Positions 27,389 through 37,088 of a stretch of DNA of 64,000 nucleotides are shown one piece after another; position 1 is the stretch's first letter; every line of letters begins with the position of its first letter. Source of the stretch: an uncultured Algibacter sp. (GTDB taxonomy: Bacteria > Bacteroidota > Bacteroidia > Flavobacteriales > Flavobacteriaceae). Location of the stretch: assembly GCF_947487575.1 (NCBI RefSeq), contig NZ_CANKXG010000012.1:56869-120868 (forward strand), given 5' to 3'. The notes beneath the pieces were generated by a model, which was given only the letters and a program-made list of their open reading frames with translations, had not been told where the DNA came from and ran no database searches. The position numbers were made by a program, and so were the translations under genes.

Positions 27389-28780
27389 TTATTTAAGGGT
27401 TTGATTAATTATATTTTTTATTTGAAGTTTGTTAGAAACTTTAGGGAAAAGTTCTTCAATAATGAAAGCATAATCTTCATTATGATTGAGTCCGTTTTTA
27501 AGATAAAAAATGCCTTTGTCATTTTCTTTTAAAACAAAATATAACCCTGCTAAACGGTATTCCAATTCGGCATTTTCAGGATAGAATTCTATAGCTTGCT
27601 CAAAATTAAATATTGCAGCTTGTGGTTCGCCTAGTTTAATTAATAAATCTCCTCGAGAAAGCCATGTGTTTAACTCATAGTTACCTAGTTCTATAGTTTT
27701 TTTATACCCACGTTCAGCTTCTTCATATAATTTTAAACGCTGATTTATTTGCGAGTATAGTTTCCAATAGATAACATTTTCAGAATCAATATTAAGCGCT
27801 TTGTTTATAAAAAACAATGCCTTTTTGTAATCATTTTTTTTATTATAAAATTTTGTGATTGCAATCCAACCTTTATCTAACAATGGGTCTTCATGAACAG
27901 TTCTATCGTAATATTGAATTGCTAAATCTTCTTTGTCTAGTTTTTCATAGCAGGTTCCTATGCGTAACAATGCAAAAGAAGTAGGCTCATCTAATTTTAA
28001 AGTAATAGTATAATTTTCTATAGCATCCTCATAACGCTTAAGTTGTTCTAAAACTTTACCTCGCTCTAGGTAAGCGCCAACAAAAGTGTCATCAGAAATA
28101 ATAGCAAAATCATAAGCAGTTAATGCTTTCTTGAAATCTTTTAAAGTAAAATATTGTTTACCTAATTGATGCCATGCTACCTCACAATATGGGTTTTTAT
28201 CTAAAAATTGATTTAAATACGTGATAGCCTCTTGATTTTGATTTAAAAACTCGAAGCAGTAAATAATATTGTAGAGTGCTGAATAATCATTTACATCTGC
28301 TTCTAGGCATTTCATGAAATATGATTTAGCATCTTCATATTTATCAAGAAACAGGTATTCCATTCCAATAAGAGAATACAAATCCACAAAATCATTAGTA
28401 AGCTGAATGGCCTGTTTAAGAATACTTATAGCCTGTTCGTGTTCATCTTTTTTTGAAAATATATTTGCCTTTTGAATATATATTTCTTCATTGGTAGGGT
28501 CTATATTATATAACTCATTTAGTAGTATATCAGCTTCAGAAAGTTTGTCTTCAAAAACAAAAACTTCTACTTTAAAGAGTCTTAAGTTAATGGAAGTTGG
28601 GTGCTGGTCTAAACCTAATTTAATCGCTTTTTTAGCCAAAGCTATTTTACCTTGATTTAGGTAATGGTGAATAATATTTTCAAATTCTTCAGAATCAAAA
28701 AACAAAACATGATTTGTTTTTAGCATTGATTCAAACTTGGTAAGAGGCAAATTGTTGTTGTCATCATGACTAAACTCCAT
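27389..28780 (-). CDS. Tetratricopeptide repeat protein
   Basis: A 463-residue soluble protein built almost entirely of TPR units (about ten), for example DEHEQAISILKQAIQL, KDFKKALTAYDFAIIS, KRYEDAIENYTITLKL and GEPQAAIFNFEQAIEFYPE. There is no signal peptide, so it is probably a cytoplasmic scaffold. The partner is unknown. It lies 72 bases upstream of the DUF368 pair and 156 bases downstream of the aminotransferase gene. Confidence 0.88.
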   Translation of the reverse strand: MEFSHDDNNNLPLTKFESMLKTNHVLFFDSEEFENIIHHYLNQGKIALAKKAIKLGLDQHPTSINLRLFKVEVFVFEDKLSEADILLNELYNIDPTNEEIYIQKANIFSKKDEHEQAISILKQAIQLTNDFVDLYSLIGMEYLFLDKYEDAKSYFMKCLEADVNDYSALYNIIYCFEFLNQNQEAITYLNQFLDKNPYCEVAWHQLGKQYFTLKDFKKALTAYDFAIISDDTFVGAYLERGKVLEQLKRYEDAIENYTITLKLDEPTSFALLRIGTCYEKLDKEDLAIQYYDRTVHEDPLLDKGWIAITKFYNKKNDYKKALFFINKALNIDSENVIYWKLYSQINQRLKLYEEAERGYKKTIELGNYELNTWLSRGDLLIKLGEPQAAIFNFEQAIEFYPENAELEYRLAGLYFVLKENDKGIFYLKNGLNHNEDYAFIIEELFPKVSNKLQIKNIINQTLK

Positions 28781-28936
28781 AAGCGCATTTAAAAGTTTCT
28801 GTTTGATTAAAATTAAACTTCTATTTGCTTTTTAGAGGGAGATTAATTAAATGTTTTTAACAAAGTAATCAACATTTCTAGTGTTTGTATAGGTGTTTGT
28901 AACTTATAATTTGATTATCAGTATTTTAAATATGAT

Positions 28937-30121
28937 TTACTGATTGTACATTTCATCTAAAACTTCAATTATTAATTGACATCCTATAGTAATTTCATCA
29001 TTTGTAATCGTTAAAGGCGGTGTTATTCGTATTGCTCGAGGTTCAAAAAGAAGCCAAAATAGTATTAAACCTTTTTCTTGGCACCTTAAAATTAAAGTAT
29101 TTGTTATTTCTGAGGAAGGTGTAATTAGTGCAAGCATTAATCCTTTTCCTCTAATTTGCAATATTAGTGGATGCACTAGAAGTGTCTTGAATAGTTGTTC
29201 TTTTTCTAATACTTTCTGCATTAAATTGCTTTCTGTAATTTCTTTTAATGTAGCTAATGCTGAAGCGGCAATAACGGGATGTCCTCCAAAAGTAGTAATG
29301 TGTCCTAAAGCGGGTTGAACTTGTAGTAAATCCATTAACTTACTTGAAGCTGTAAAAGCGCCAATTGGCATACCGCCTCCTAGACCTTTTCCTGTTACTA
29401 AAATATCTGGAATACAGTTATAGTTTTCAAATCCAAAAAGTTTACCAGTACGTCCAATTCCGGGTTGGATTTCATCTAAAATTAAAAGTGTGCCAACGCT
29501 AGTACATCTTGCTCTTACTTTTTCTAAATAACCTTTAGTTGGTTCAATAAACCCTGCGCCACCTTGAATGGTTTCTAGAATAACACAGGCTGTTTTCTTG
29601 GTGATTTTTTTTAAATCCTTTTCGCTATTAAACTCAATAAAGTTAATGTTTGGTAAAAGTGGTCTAAAAGCTTGCTTACGCTCTTCAAAACCCATAACGC
29701 TCATGGCGCCCATAGTATTTCCATGATAGGCTTTATGAGCTGCTATAATTTCGCTACGCCCAGTAGCACGTTTTGCTAATTTTAAAGCTCCTTCTATGGC
29801 TTCTGTTCCAGAATTTGTTAGGTATGTTTTTTCTAAAGATTTTGGTAAATTATTTGCCAATAACTTAGCAAGTTCTAAAGCTGATTTTTGAATGTACTCT
29901 CCATAAACCATAACATGCATGTAGCTGTCTAGTTGTTTTTTTATGGCACTTACAACTTTTGGGTGATTATGCCCTAGCGGACAAGCCGAAACACCAGCAA
30001 CAAAGTCTAAGTATGCTGTATTATTTTTGTCGTAAATATAAGAACCATTAGCATGAGAAATCTCCAAGGCCAATGGGTGTGGTGTTGTTTGTGCTTGATA
30101 CTTGAAGAAGTCAGACTTCAT
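28937..30121 (-). CDS. Class III (acetylornithine/ornithine-type) aminotransferase
   Basis: A 394-residue PLP enzyme of fold type I, aspartate aminotransferase family. YLDFVAGVSACPLGHNHPKV, TNSGTEAIEGALKLAKRATG and LILDEIQPGIGRTGKLFGFE are family motifs. The PLP lysine is in LVTGKGLGGGMPIGAF. It is similar to ArgD/GabT-type enzymes, but no arginine, GABA or lysine pathway gene is near, so the substrate is open. Its ATG lies directly after the stop of the upstream OstA-like gene, implying one transcript. Confidence 0.88.
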   Translation of the reverse strand: MKSDFFKYQAQTTPHPLALEISHANGSYIYDKNNTAYLDFVAGVSACPLGHNHPKVVSAIKKQLDSYMHVMVYGEYIQKSALELAKLLANNLPKSLEKTYLTNSGTEAIEGALKLAKRATGRSEIIAAHKAYHGNTMGAMSVMGFEERKQAFRPLLPNINFIEFNSEKDLKKITKKTACVILETIQGGAGFIEPTKGYLEKVRARCTSVGTLLILDEIQPGIGRTGKLFGFENYNCIPDILVTGKGLGGGMPIGAFTASSKLMDLLQVQPALGHITTFGGHPVIAASALATLKEITESNLMQKVLEKEQLFKTLLVHPLILQIRGKGLMLALITPSSEITNTLILRCQEKGLILFWLLFEPRAIRITPPLTITNDEITIGCQLIIEVLDEMYNQ

Positions 30122-31963
30122 TTATATCTGTTTAATTAAGTCAGGTTTTTTTGTTATTTGTTTAGCTTCCTTTTGTTTGGGACTAACACCCTTTTTTAAA
30201 GATTTATCCTTGATGCTTTTTTTAATTGATTTAGGGAAATTACGGGAAGCTTTGGATTTGTTTTTTTGAATCGTTTGAGTTTTTTCGTCTGCTATTTTAG
30301 CACGTTTAAGCAAATCTTCATCAACAAAATCTTCTTCAGGAATATAATCATCTAAGCCTTTAATAATTGGTAATTCTAAAGGAGGGTCATCTTTAAATAA
30401 ATCTTCAACACTGTTAGGGCGCTCTTCCTCTCGCCAATCAAAACCTTTTAAAAATCTGTGTTTTTCAGGGAACTTAGATTCTGGATATAGGTCGCCATCA
30501 ACTTGATTATACCTTGTGTATTCATCAATATCACCGTTTTCAAATAATATGGTAATACTTCCAGATTTTGATTTGTCAATACCTATAAGTTCTTGTTTGT
30601 CATTTCTAGCATAGAAAATAGATTGTGCATTTTTTGTTACATCAACTTGTTTTAATCTATTTTCATCATTAAATAAACCTACTAGTCTTTTTCCATTTAT
30701 TTGATTATATCCCGTTTTACTAATAGTATCTTGGCTAATAATAAAGGCATTTTCAAATACTAGAAGCGAGTCTATTTTTTCTGTTTCTTTATTTGACAAT
30801 AAATGAATGGTATCTCCAGTCATTTGGCTTTCAAAATTCCAAAGGATAGGTTTTCGTTTTACCGAAAATTTATCACCTGAAGATAGAGTTGAAATATTTA
30901 ATAGTTTGGTAACTCCTGTATTTTGGTTAGAATGTATGGAATCTGATTTTCCGCTTAAATCGGTTTTAAAAATTTTTGCGTTATAGTATGCCTTTATAAT
31001 TCGGTTTTCTGATTTGCCTGTTACCATAATTTTATCTGCGTGGATATACACCGAATCTTTTTCTTGAACGGTAATGGCTAAAGCGCGTTTTGTAATAAAT
31101 AAAGAGTCCTTTTCCTTGAATACTTCAGCATAATGACCTGTTACTACGCTTTTGTTAATAGTATCAGTAACTTTTATATTGTTAGTTGCAGATGCAAAAC
31201 TGGTATTATTATCAAAATATAAGCTATCTCCTTCAATAATACGATTATCGTAATCAATTTTAGCATTTTTAAGTGCATAACCCACTTTGTTTTCGGTATC
31301 ATAAAACCCTTTTTCGCAATAAGTTATACTTGTTTCTGTTGTTATGGTTGAAGGCCCATAAAGGTATGCGTATCCAGTGTCAGAATAAAAATCGAAGTAA
31401 TCTGAATTAATTGTAGATTCATCATTTACCAAAACAACATCCTCAAGAAATCGATATTTTTTAGTGTTCATATAATATCTACCAATTTTACTAGTGATAG
31501 TGCCAGAAGAATCTTTTACAACAGTACCACCACTTTTATAATACGCTTGTTGTCTACTTCTATCCATATAGAGCGTGTCTGAAGTAATGGTTGAGTTTGG
31601 GTCAGTCATAACAACATCTCCACTTGCAAATGCAAATTCTGTAATGCCACTATATTCTATATATTTTGAAGTCATATTAATGGTGTCACCTTGTTTTAAG
31701 ATGACATTACCATAGGCTTCAATAAAATTTTCTTTACTGTAATGAATGGCTTTATCGCACCACATATTTGACCCACCATGTTCTATATGTACCTGCTGAG
31801 CATCATCGCGTGTTAAGATTTTTGCGCCTGGATAATTTTCTTCATCAATAGTTAATTTACCGGCATATTCAATATTAATTTTTTTTGCGGATTGCCCATG
31901 AATACTAAATGTTGATACAAAACCAAAAAAGAGAATGAAAAGTAGAGCTTGTAGTTTGTTCAA
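30122..31963 (-). CDS. OstA-like protein (LptA/LptD N-terminal domain)
   Basis: A 613-residue exported protein. A signal peptide ends SIHGQ. Repeated beta strands of the OstA/LptA jelly-roll fold cover most of the length (TRDDAQQVHIEHGGSNMWCD, YGNVILKQGDTINM, ASGDVVMTDPNSTITSDTLY). The C-terminal about 100 residues are lysine-rich and probably disordered. Flavobacterial OstA-like proteins are thought to take part in lipopolysaccharide transport across the periplasm; this is inferred. It starts at TTG 31963, as no suitable in-frame ATG is near. A TATTTTTG box sits about 20 bases upstream. Confidence 0.85.
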   Translation of the reverse strand: MNKLQALLFILFFGFVSTFSIHGQSAKKINIEYAGKLTIDEENYPGAKILTRDDAQQVHIEHGGSNMWCDKAIHYSKENFIEAYGNVILKQGDTINMTSKYIEYSGITEFAFASGDVVMTDPNSTITSDTLYMDRSRQQAYYKSGGTVVKDSSGTITSKIGRYYMNTKKYRFLEDVVLVNDESTINSDYFDFYSDTGYAYLYGPSTITTETSITYCEKGFYDTENKVGYALKNAKIDYDNRIIEGDSLYFDNNTSFASATNNIKVTDTINKSVVTGHYAEVFKEKDSLFITKRALAITVQEKDSVYIHADKIMVTGKSENRIIKAYYNAKIFKTDLSGKSDSIHSNQNTGVTKLLNISTLSSGDKFSVKRKPILWNFESQMTGDTIHLLSNKETEKIDSLLVFENAFIISQDTISKTGYNQINGKRLVGLFNDENRLKQVDVTKNAQSIFYARNDKQELIGIDKSKSGSITILFENGDIDEYTRYNQVDGDLYPESKFPEKHRFLKGFDWREEERPNSVEDLFKDDPPLELPIIKGLDDYIPEEDFVDEDLLKRAKIADEKTQTIQKNKSKASRNFPKSIKKSIKDKSLKKGVSPKQKEAKQITKKPDLIKQI

Positions 31964-31982
31964 AATAAAAAAATGTTTGTAG

Positions 31983-31990
31983 CAAAAATA
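31983..31990 (-). promoter_or_regulatory. -7 box of the OstA-like gene
   Basis: TATTTTTG on the minus strand, between the upstream terminator and the TTG start at 31963. Confidence 0.5.
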
Positions 31991-32022
31991 ACGATTAAAA
32001 TGATGTTTAAGTATTTTGAAAC

Positions 32023-32056
32023 AAAAAACGCTCCAAAATGTTTTGGAGCGTTTTTT
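32023..32056 (-). terminator. Strong terminator downstream of the 140-aa lipoprotein gene
   Basis: Perfect 16-bp arms (AAAAAACGCTCCAAAA and its complement) around a two-base loop, with T runs on either strand. It ends the minus-strand lipoprotein pair, separating it from the OstA-like gene. Confidence 0.9.
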
Positions 32057-32072
32057 AATAAAATTATGGAAT

Positions 32073-32495
32073 TTAATGTTTATTAATTACAAATTGTTGA
32101 ACCCAAACAGTATCGACTTTATTATCATTGTTGTTATCAACAAATGATATATTTTCATATACTATTATTTCACCTAAATTTCCAATGATTATATTTCCTT
32201 TTGTTGAACCTAAAGATTTTCGCATTGTTTTTTTGTAAGTTTTTTCTATTTGATTAAAATTAGAACCTACTCCAAAACCTTCTTTTGTTCTATAATTATT
32301 TGAGGTTAGTTTAATTAATTGTATTACATTATCCTTATTGGTAATGATTTCTAAACCTTTTATATCTGGTTTTTCAATTAAGAGTTCTCCTAATTTAATT
32401 TCTCCTACCCCATCATTTGATATTATTAATTTCTCTTGAGAACAGGATGTAGCCATATTTGACACTAAAATTAATGCTAAAATTATTTTTTTCAT
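32073..32495 (-). CDS. Small predicted lipoprotein, unknown function
   Basis: A 140-residue protein with a lipobox in SNMATSC (lipidated C18). The mature part starts SQEKLIISNDGVGEIKLGE. The pattern of a GVGEIKLGE strand, then GFGVGSNFNQIEKTY and a charged NNDNKVDTVWVQQF segment, resembles small periplasmic beta-proteins in Bacteroidetes, but I do not recognise a named family. It follows the 516-residue lipoprotein by 12 bases and is probably translated from the same message. A functional link, such as partner or inhibitor, is possible but unproven. Confidence 0.7.
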   Translation of the reverse strand: MKKIILALILVSNMATSCSQEKLIISNDGVGEIKLGELLIEKPDIKGLEIITNKDNVIQLIKLTSNNYRTKEGFGVGSNFNQIEKTYKKTMRKSLGSTKGNIIIGNLGEIIVYENISFVDNNNDNKVDTVWVQQFVINKH

Positions 32496-32507
32496 ATTTA
32501 TAAAATT

Positions 32508-34058
32508 TTAAGGACAAGTTCCAGTATTTGCTGGAGCATTGCCGTTTCTTGTAGTTTTTGTTACACCAGATCCTAGACTCATATTTCTAATATCTTGACC
32601 TAAATTCCCTGGATTACTTCCGTTTCCACCATAGTCCCAAGTGCCAGAAGTGTCGGGTAAATTTAAACCTATCGAATTTCCAATACTTATACCGAAGTCT
32701 GTACAATTATAGGTATTTAAATCATAAGTTGAATTAAAGTTAGTAATTTTATTATGTAATGAAGATAATTGTGAAGGGGTTATATCAGTCGTTAGGCTAA
32801 CATCATATTCATGATTACCATCATTTCTTAATATGGCTGTAGAACTATTAGCGCCATTTGTTGGGTCTATTGTACCAGGAGTTGGATAATAACCCATAGT
32901 TCTGGTAATACCACTTTGATTAATTGATATAAAAGTATGACCTACATCAATTGGGTCAAATGGATTAAATGTAAATCTATAAGTATTACTGGAATTGGCT
33001 TTTGGTTGGTCAACATATATTTTTAAAGTAGCATTTTTTGTTAAATCAAAACATTTTAAATAGTCTACAATATCAGTTATTTTGGGGTTTGACAGTGTTT
33101 CAGGAAATAAATTTGACCAAGATTCACCACTAATCACTCCCTCAATCGCAATTCTAATATTTTCTTTAGCTCCATCACTACAGCGATTATCATTTAAATA
33201 ATTACTAATTGGTAATATTTCAAATTGATCTTTGGCTTGTAGCCAAGCTAAAGCATCGTTACTTAAATCATCTTCTAAGCAATTTACAATAGAATCAAAG
33301 ACGGCTGTTTCAGATGGGGTTAAAAGACCAACAGTAGACCTACTGCCGTTAGATGTACCGCTACTACTACCACCAGATGAAGTACCTCCACCTGAAGTAG
33401 AACTGCCAGTTCCGGAAGTGGAGCCTCCAGATCCTCCTCCTATTGATCCTCCTCCACAGGTATCTATTTCAGTAATTTCACAACTGCAATCGCTGGATGT
33501 ATATGACCAATAAAGACAATCTGTGACTTCATCATACATATATTTACTTGCATTGTTGTTTGGAGTTACTATAGTTATGTTGGCATTTTCAACTAAATCT
33601 CTTGATAAATTATATATGTTTTCTCCTTTATGTTTTTGTTTTGATTGACTATATCTATAAATAAAGAACCGATATTCATCATCGTTTCTTTTTTCTATAA
33701 TAAAATTTTCAAAGGAAGATTTAGGATGGGTTAATTTATCTATTCTAAAAGTAAAAGCCTCCGTAGAATCTGTTTTTACATGAATAATTTCATCAGTTAG
33801 TATTGAAATTGAGTTATCTGATGTTTTTAATGATAGGTTACTCTTTTTGTTATAATCAAATTGCTCTTTTATTTTGTTTAAAGCAGATTGTAATTTACTA
33901 TCCTGTTGTATTTCATCCAATGTTACTTTGCTAATCTGTAATGTGTTATTTGATTTATTTAATTGGTTATTCTCATTAACAATAACTTCGTCATTACAAT
34001 TTGTAAAAGACAATGCAACGAATAATAATAGAATAGTTCTTAAAAATAGTTGTTTCAT
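32508..34058 (-). CDS. Lipoprotein with Gly/Ser linker and possible permuted papain-like C-terminal domain
   Basis: A 516-residue protein with lipobox ALSFTNC (C21). An N-terminal domain (about 40-200) ends in a cysteine cluster (C181, C191, C193, C201). A flexible linker of Gly, Ser and Thr occupies about 201-240. The C-terminal part (about 345-500) has H374 in VGHTFISIN, then YYPTPG, and C452 in YNCTDFGIS. This H-before-C order fits a circularly permuted NlpC/P60-like (papain-like) fold, which would make it an amidase, peptidase or acyltransferase. That fold is my inference from two motifs. No family name is recognised. It is surface or periplasmic by its lipobox and followed by a small lipoprotein gene. 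Confidence 0.65.
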   Translation of the reverse strand: MKQLFLRTILLLFVALSFTNCNDEVIVNENNQLNKSNNTLQISKVTLDEIQQDSKLQSALNKIKEQFDYNKKSNLSLKTSDNSISILTDEIIHVKTDSTEAFTFRIDKLTHPKSSFENFIIEKRNDDEYRFFIYRYSQSKQKHKGENIYNLSRDLVENANITIVTPNNNASKYMYDEVTDCLYWSYTSSDCSCEITEIDTCGGGSIGGGSGGSTSGTGSSTSGGGTSSGGSSSGTSNGSRSTVGLLTPSETAVFDSIVNCLEDDLSNDALAWLQAKDQFEILPISNYLNDNRCSDGAKENIRIAIEGVISGESWSNLFPETLSNPKITDIVDYLKCFDLTKNATLKIYVDQPKANSSNTYRFTFNPFDPIDVGHTFISINQSGITRTMGYYPTPGTIDPTNGANSSTAILRNDGNHEYDVSLTTDITPSQLSSLHNKITNFNSTYDLNTYNCTDFGISIGNSIGLNLPDTSGTWDYGGNGSNPGNLGQDIRNMSLGSGVTKTTRNGNAPANTGTCP

Positions 34059-34135
34059 GTTTATATGATGTATAAATTAATTAATGAAACAATATTAAAT
34101 TAACAAGATATTTATAAAGTCCAGTATATATAAAG

Positions 34136-35249
34136 TTAAAGATTTCGGACACTTTTTTTGTATTCAACAGGTGTTTTTCCCGTAAATTTTTTAAATGCGG
34201 TATAAAAACTAGATTTTGAATTAAAACCTGATTCTAAACCAATAGCTAAAATGGTGTAGTTATTGTATTCAGAATCAACAAGCATATTTTTAGCATCAGT
34301 AATTCTTAATGAATTGATATAATCATTGAAGTTTAGATTTGAGTTTTTATTTATAAGTTGAGATATATAGCCTTCGCTTAGGTTAAGTTCTTTGGAAAGA
34401 ATCTTTAAGGATAAATTAGGGTTTAGATAATTTTTATTAGATTTAATATGATTTTCTATTTTTAAGAATCCTTTAGGATTTTGTTTTGTTTTTTTTTGGA
34501 ATTATAGTATTAATAATAGAATTTCTAATTAACACTCTTTCTTTCTGTATTTTAGATTTTAATATTCCTACATAAGATATCCAATAGATAAGAAAAGATA
34601 TACTTATCCAAAGAGGATAATATATACCTAATCCGCCTGCATTATATTTTGTTTGCATATATATAATTTCTAAAAACCAAAACAAACACATCGCCCCACC
34701 TATATATAGAATGTTTTTTAACCATTTAGTTTCAACACTAACATTGAAAATATTATATGTTTTATTCCTTCTTTCATAAACTCTTATTTTATAAAGAATT
34801 AATATTATAAGAGTTAAATTATATATGAAGGATAAATTTTCTAATACTATATTGATAGTTCTAAATATAGTATTAGTAGAGAAGGTATTGCTATATAGGA
34901 CTATATTTACTATTAAAGAAATAAAGAAAGGAATTGATAATAATATTATTATTTCGTTTCTATTTTTATTTTTTAGGAAACTGTTTACATATAAATAGAA
35001 AAAAGGAGCTATTAAAGTATCACAAGGAATTCTTAATTTATTAAAAACAGAAAAAATACCATTAAAACCAACATCTAAAAACCAGTATTGTAAATTACTT
35101 AGTGATAAAACTAATACTGTTAAAGCAATATATTTATTAGTTTTTGAAGAGTAATGTTTATTAAAAAAAATAACAATACTAAAAATCAACCCTTGTAGTA
35201 TGCCAGAAAAGATAATTAAATTATAGATATTAAAATTCAAATCATTCAT
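34136..35249 (-). pseudogene. AraC-family regulator with membrane N-terminus, frameshifted at an A9 tract
   Basis: The first frame (35249 to 34473) encodes 258 residues with six to seven hydrophobic helices, then stops shortly after PKKNKTKS. From the run of nine A (coding strand, 34497-34489) the next frame continues in register with a full AraC HTH domain: LSLKILSKELNLSEGYISQL, AIGLESGFNSKSSFYTAFKK and FTGKTPVEYKKS, ending at TAA 34138-34136. One extra A explains the break. The intact protein would be about 370 residues, a common flavobacterial type of membrane-anchored regulator. The lesion may be real, phase-variable or a sequencing error. It is adjacent to the two-lipoprotein unit. Confidence 0.8.
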
Positions 35250-35266
35250 AAAACAAATGTAAAGAA

Positions 35267-35291
35267 AAAGACTACTTAAAAAGTAGTCTTT
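35267..35291 (-). terminator. Terminator after purA
   Basis: Perfect 11-bp arms AAAGACTACTT / AAGTAGTCTTT with a three-base loop. On the minus strand it is followed by TTCTTT. It lies between the purA stop and the AraC start. Confidence 0.85.
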
Positions 35292-35320
35292 ATTTATAAT
35301 CTAATATTAAAATAGAAATT

Positions 35321-36595
35321 TTATTTCCTAAAAATAGTCTGCTTCCTATCCGGACCAACAGAAACTATAGTAATAGGAATTTCTAATTCTTTTTCTAAAA
35401 ACTCGATATACTCATTAAGCGCTTTTGGCATTTGAGAAGCTTCAGACATTTCAGTTAAATCTTCTTGCCAACCATTAAAATCAGTATAAATTGGTTCCAC
35501 ATTTTCAGGTTCTATATTATATGGTAAGTGTTCAATTACTTCGCCTTTATATTTATATGCAGTACACACTTTTAATGTTTTGAAACCAGAAAGTACATCG
35601 CCTTTCATCATCATAAGTTGTGTAACTCCGTTTACTTGACATGCATATTTTAAAGCTACTAAATCTAACCAACCGCAACGTCTTGGGCGACCTGTAGTGG
35701 CACCAAATTCGTTGCCAACTTTGGCCATAGTTGCTCCATCATCATCAAATAACTCAGTAGGGAATGGGCCAGAACCTACACGAGTTGTATATGCCTTGAA
35801 AATCCCAAACACTTCACCAATTTGGTTTGGCGCAACACCTAAGCCAGTACAAGCTCCTGCTGCAGTGGTGTTACTTGAAGTTACAAATGGATATGTTCCA
35901 AAATCAATATCTAATAATGATCCTTGTGCACCTTCAGCTAAAATGGTTTGTCCAGATTTTTGAGCCTGGTAAATATATTCTTCAGAATCAATAAATTTTA
36001 AAGATTTTAAAACTTTAACAGCTTTGAAAAATTCAATTTCTAATTCTTTTAAATCATATTCAATTTCTACATTATAAAAAGCAATCATAGATTCATGCTT
36101 ATCAGCTAAGGCTCTATACTTTTCTTTCCAATCGCTTAGTTCTAAATCGCCAACACGAATACCGTTTCTTCCAGTTTTATCCATGTAAGTTGGTCCAATA
36201 CCTTTTAAAGTAGAACCAATTTTAGCTTTTCCTTTTGAAGCCTCACTAGCCGCATCAAGTAATCTATGGGTTGGTAAAATAATATGTGCTTTTCTAGAAA
36301 TCATTAATGATTTTCTATAATCAACATCTTGCTCCTCTAATTTATCTAGTTCACCTTTAAAAATCACAGGGTCTATAACTACACCGTTACCAACTAAGTT
36401 GGTGGCATCGTCATGAAAAATCCCTGATGGAATGGTGTGTAGCACATGTTTTCTGCCATTAAAAACTAAGGTGTGTCCAGCATTTGGTCCACCTTGAAAA
36501 CGTGCAATAATATTGTAGTTTGAGGTTAGTACGTCAACAATTTTTCCTTTGCCTTCGTCTCCCCATTGTAGTCCTAGTAGTAAATCTACTGCCAT
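35321..36595 (-). CDS. purA: Adenylosuccinate synthase
   Basis: A 424-residue GTP-dependent enzyme joining IMP and aspartate in AMP synthesis (cytoplasm). The GTP-binding P-loop is seen at the N-terminus (LLGLQWGDEGKGKIVD). NAGHTLVFNG, GIGPTYMDKTGRNGIRVGDL, EGAQGSLLDIDFGTYPFVTS and TTGRPRRCGWLDLV are all family signatures. The length is normal. It is nine bases after the Fur-family gene and probably in the same operon. Confidence 0.97.
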   Translation of the reverse strand: MAVDLLLGLQWGDEGKGKIVDVLTSNYNIIARFQGGPNAGHTLVFNGRKHVLHTIPSGIFHDDATNLVGNGVVIDPVIFKGELDKLEEQDVDYRKSLMISRKAHIILPTHRLLDAASEASKGKAKIGSTLKGIGPTYMDKTGRNGIRVGDLELSDWKEKYRALADKHESMIAFYNVEIEYDLKELEIEFFKAVKVLKSLKFIDSEEYIYQAQKSGQTILAEGAQGSLLDIDFGTYPFVTSSNTTAAGACTGLGVAPNQIGEVFGIFKAYTTRVGSGPFPTELFDDDGATMAKVGNEFGATTGRPRRCGWLDLVALKYACQVNGVTQLMMMKGDVLSGFKTLKVCTAYKYKGEVIEHLPYNIEPENVEPIYTDFNGWQEDLTEMSEASQMPKALNEYIEFLEKELEIPITIVSVGPDRKQTIFRK

Positions 36596-36604
36596 TGTAA
36601 AAAA

Positions 36605-37063
36605 TTAGTTATTGGTTGTTGATTTTCTATTTCCGTAAAAATAGAGTGAATGGTTATTAATTTCGATATCGAAAATGTCTTCGATGGTTTTTTTTATAGA
36701 TTGGATTCTTGGATCGCAAAATTCAATAACTTCCCCAGTATCAGTAAGAATGACGTGGTCATGCTGGCGGTCAAAATACGACTTCTCATAGTGCGCCTGG
36801 TTTTTTCCAAATTGGTGTTTTCTAACCAATTTACATTCTAAAAGTAATTCAATGGTATTATAGAGCGTAGCACGAGAAACACGATATTTTTTATTTTTCA
36901 TATTAAGATATAGAGACTCTATATCAAAATGTTCTGTATTATTATAAATTTCTTGTAGTATGGCGTAACGTTCGGGAGTTTTTCGGTGCCCGTTGCTTTC
37001 TAAAAAGCTAGTAAATACACTTTTAACAATCTCTTGATTTTTTGAATCTGCCTTTTCGTCCAT
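36605..37063 (-). CDS. Fur-family transcriptional regulator
   Basis: A 152-residue winged-helix metalloregulator. [14 protein letters not shown] and [20 protein letters not shown] make up the DNA-binding domain. [17 protein letters not shown] is the regulatory-metal and dimerisation region. The usual C-terminal CxxC zinc pairs are not seen. It could be a Fur, PerR or Zur relative; the metal or peroxide response cannot be read. It starts 26 bases before the spoT-like stop, with a -7 box just upstream, and leads into purA. Confidence 0.9.
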   Translation of the reverse strand: MDEKADSKNQEIVKSVFTSFLESNGHRKTPERYAILQEIYNNTEHFDIESLYLNMKNKKYRVSRATLYNTIELLLECKLVRKHQFGKNQAHYEKSYFDRQHDHVILTDTGEVIEFCDPRIQSIKKTIEDIFDIEINNHSLYFYGNRKSTTNN

Positions 37064-37073
37064 AATTGCGTCG

Positions 37074-37081
37074 CAAATTTA
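37074..37081 (-). promoter_or_regulatory. -7 box of the fur-family gene
   Basis: TAAATTTG on the minus strand, 10 bases before the start codon, matching TAnnTTTG. Confidence 0.5.
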
Positions 37082-37088
37082 AGCTTTT

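Noticed and set aside
33232..33513. Pro-rich frame opposite the lipoprotein linker
   Set aside because: It is the antisense of the Gly/Ser linker and not protein-like.
32073..34058. Toxin-immunity pair
   Set aside because: No toxin family or delivery domain is recognised; only gene order supports it, so it is kept as a hypothesis.
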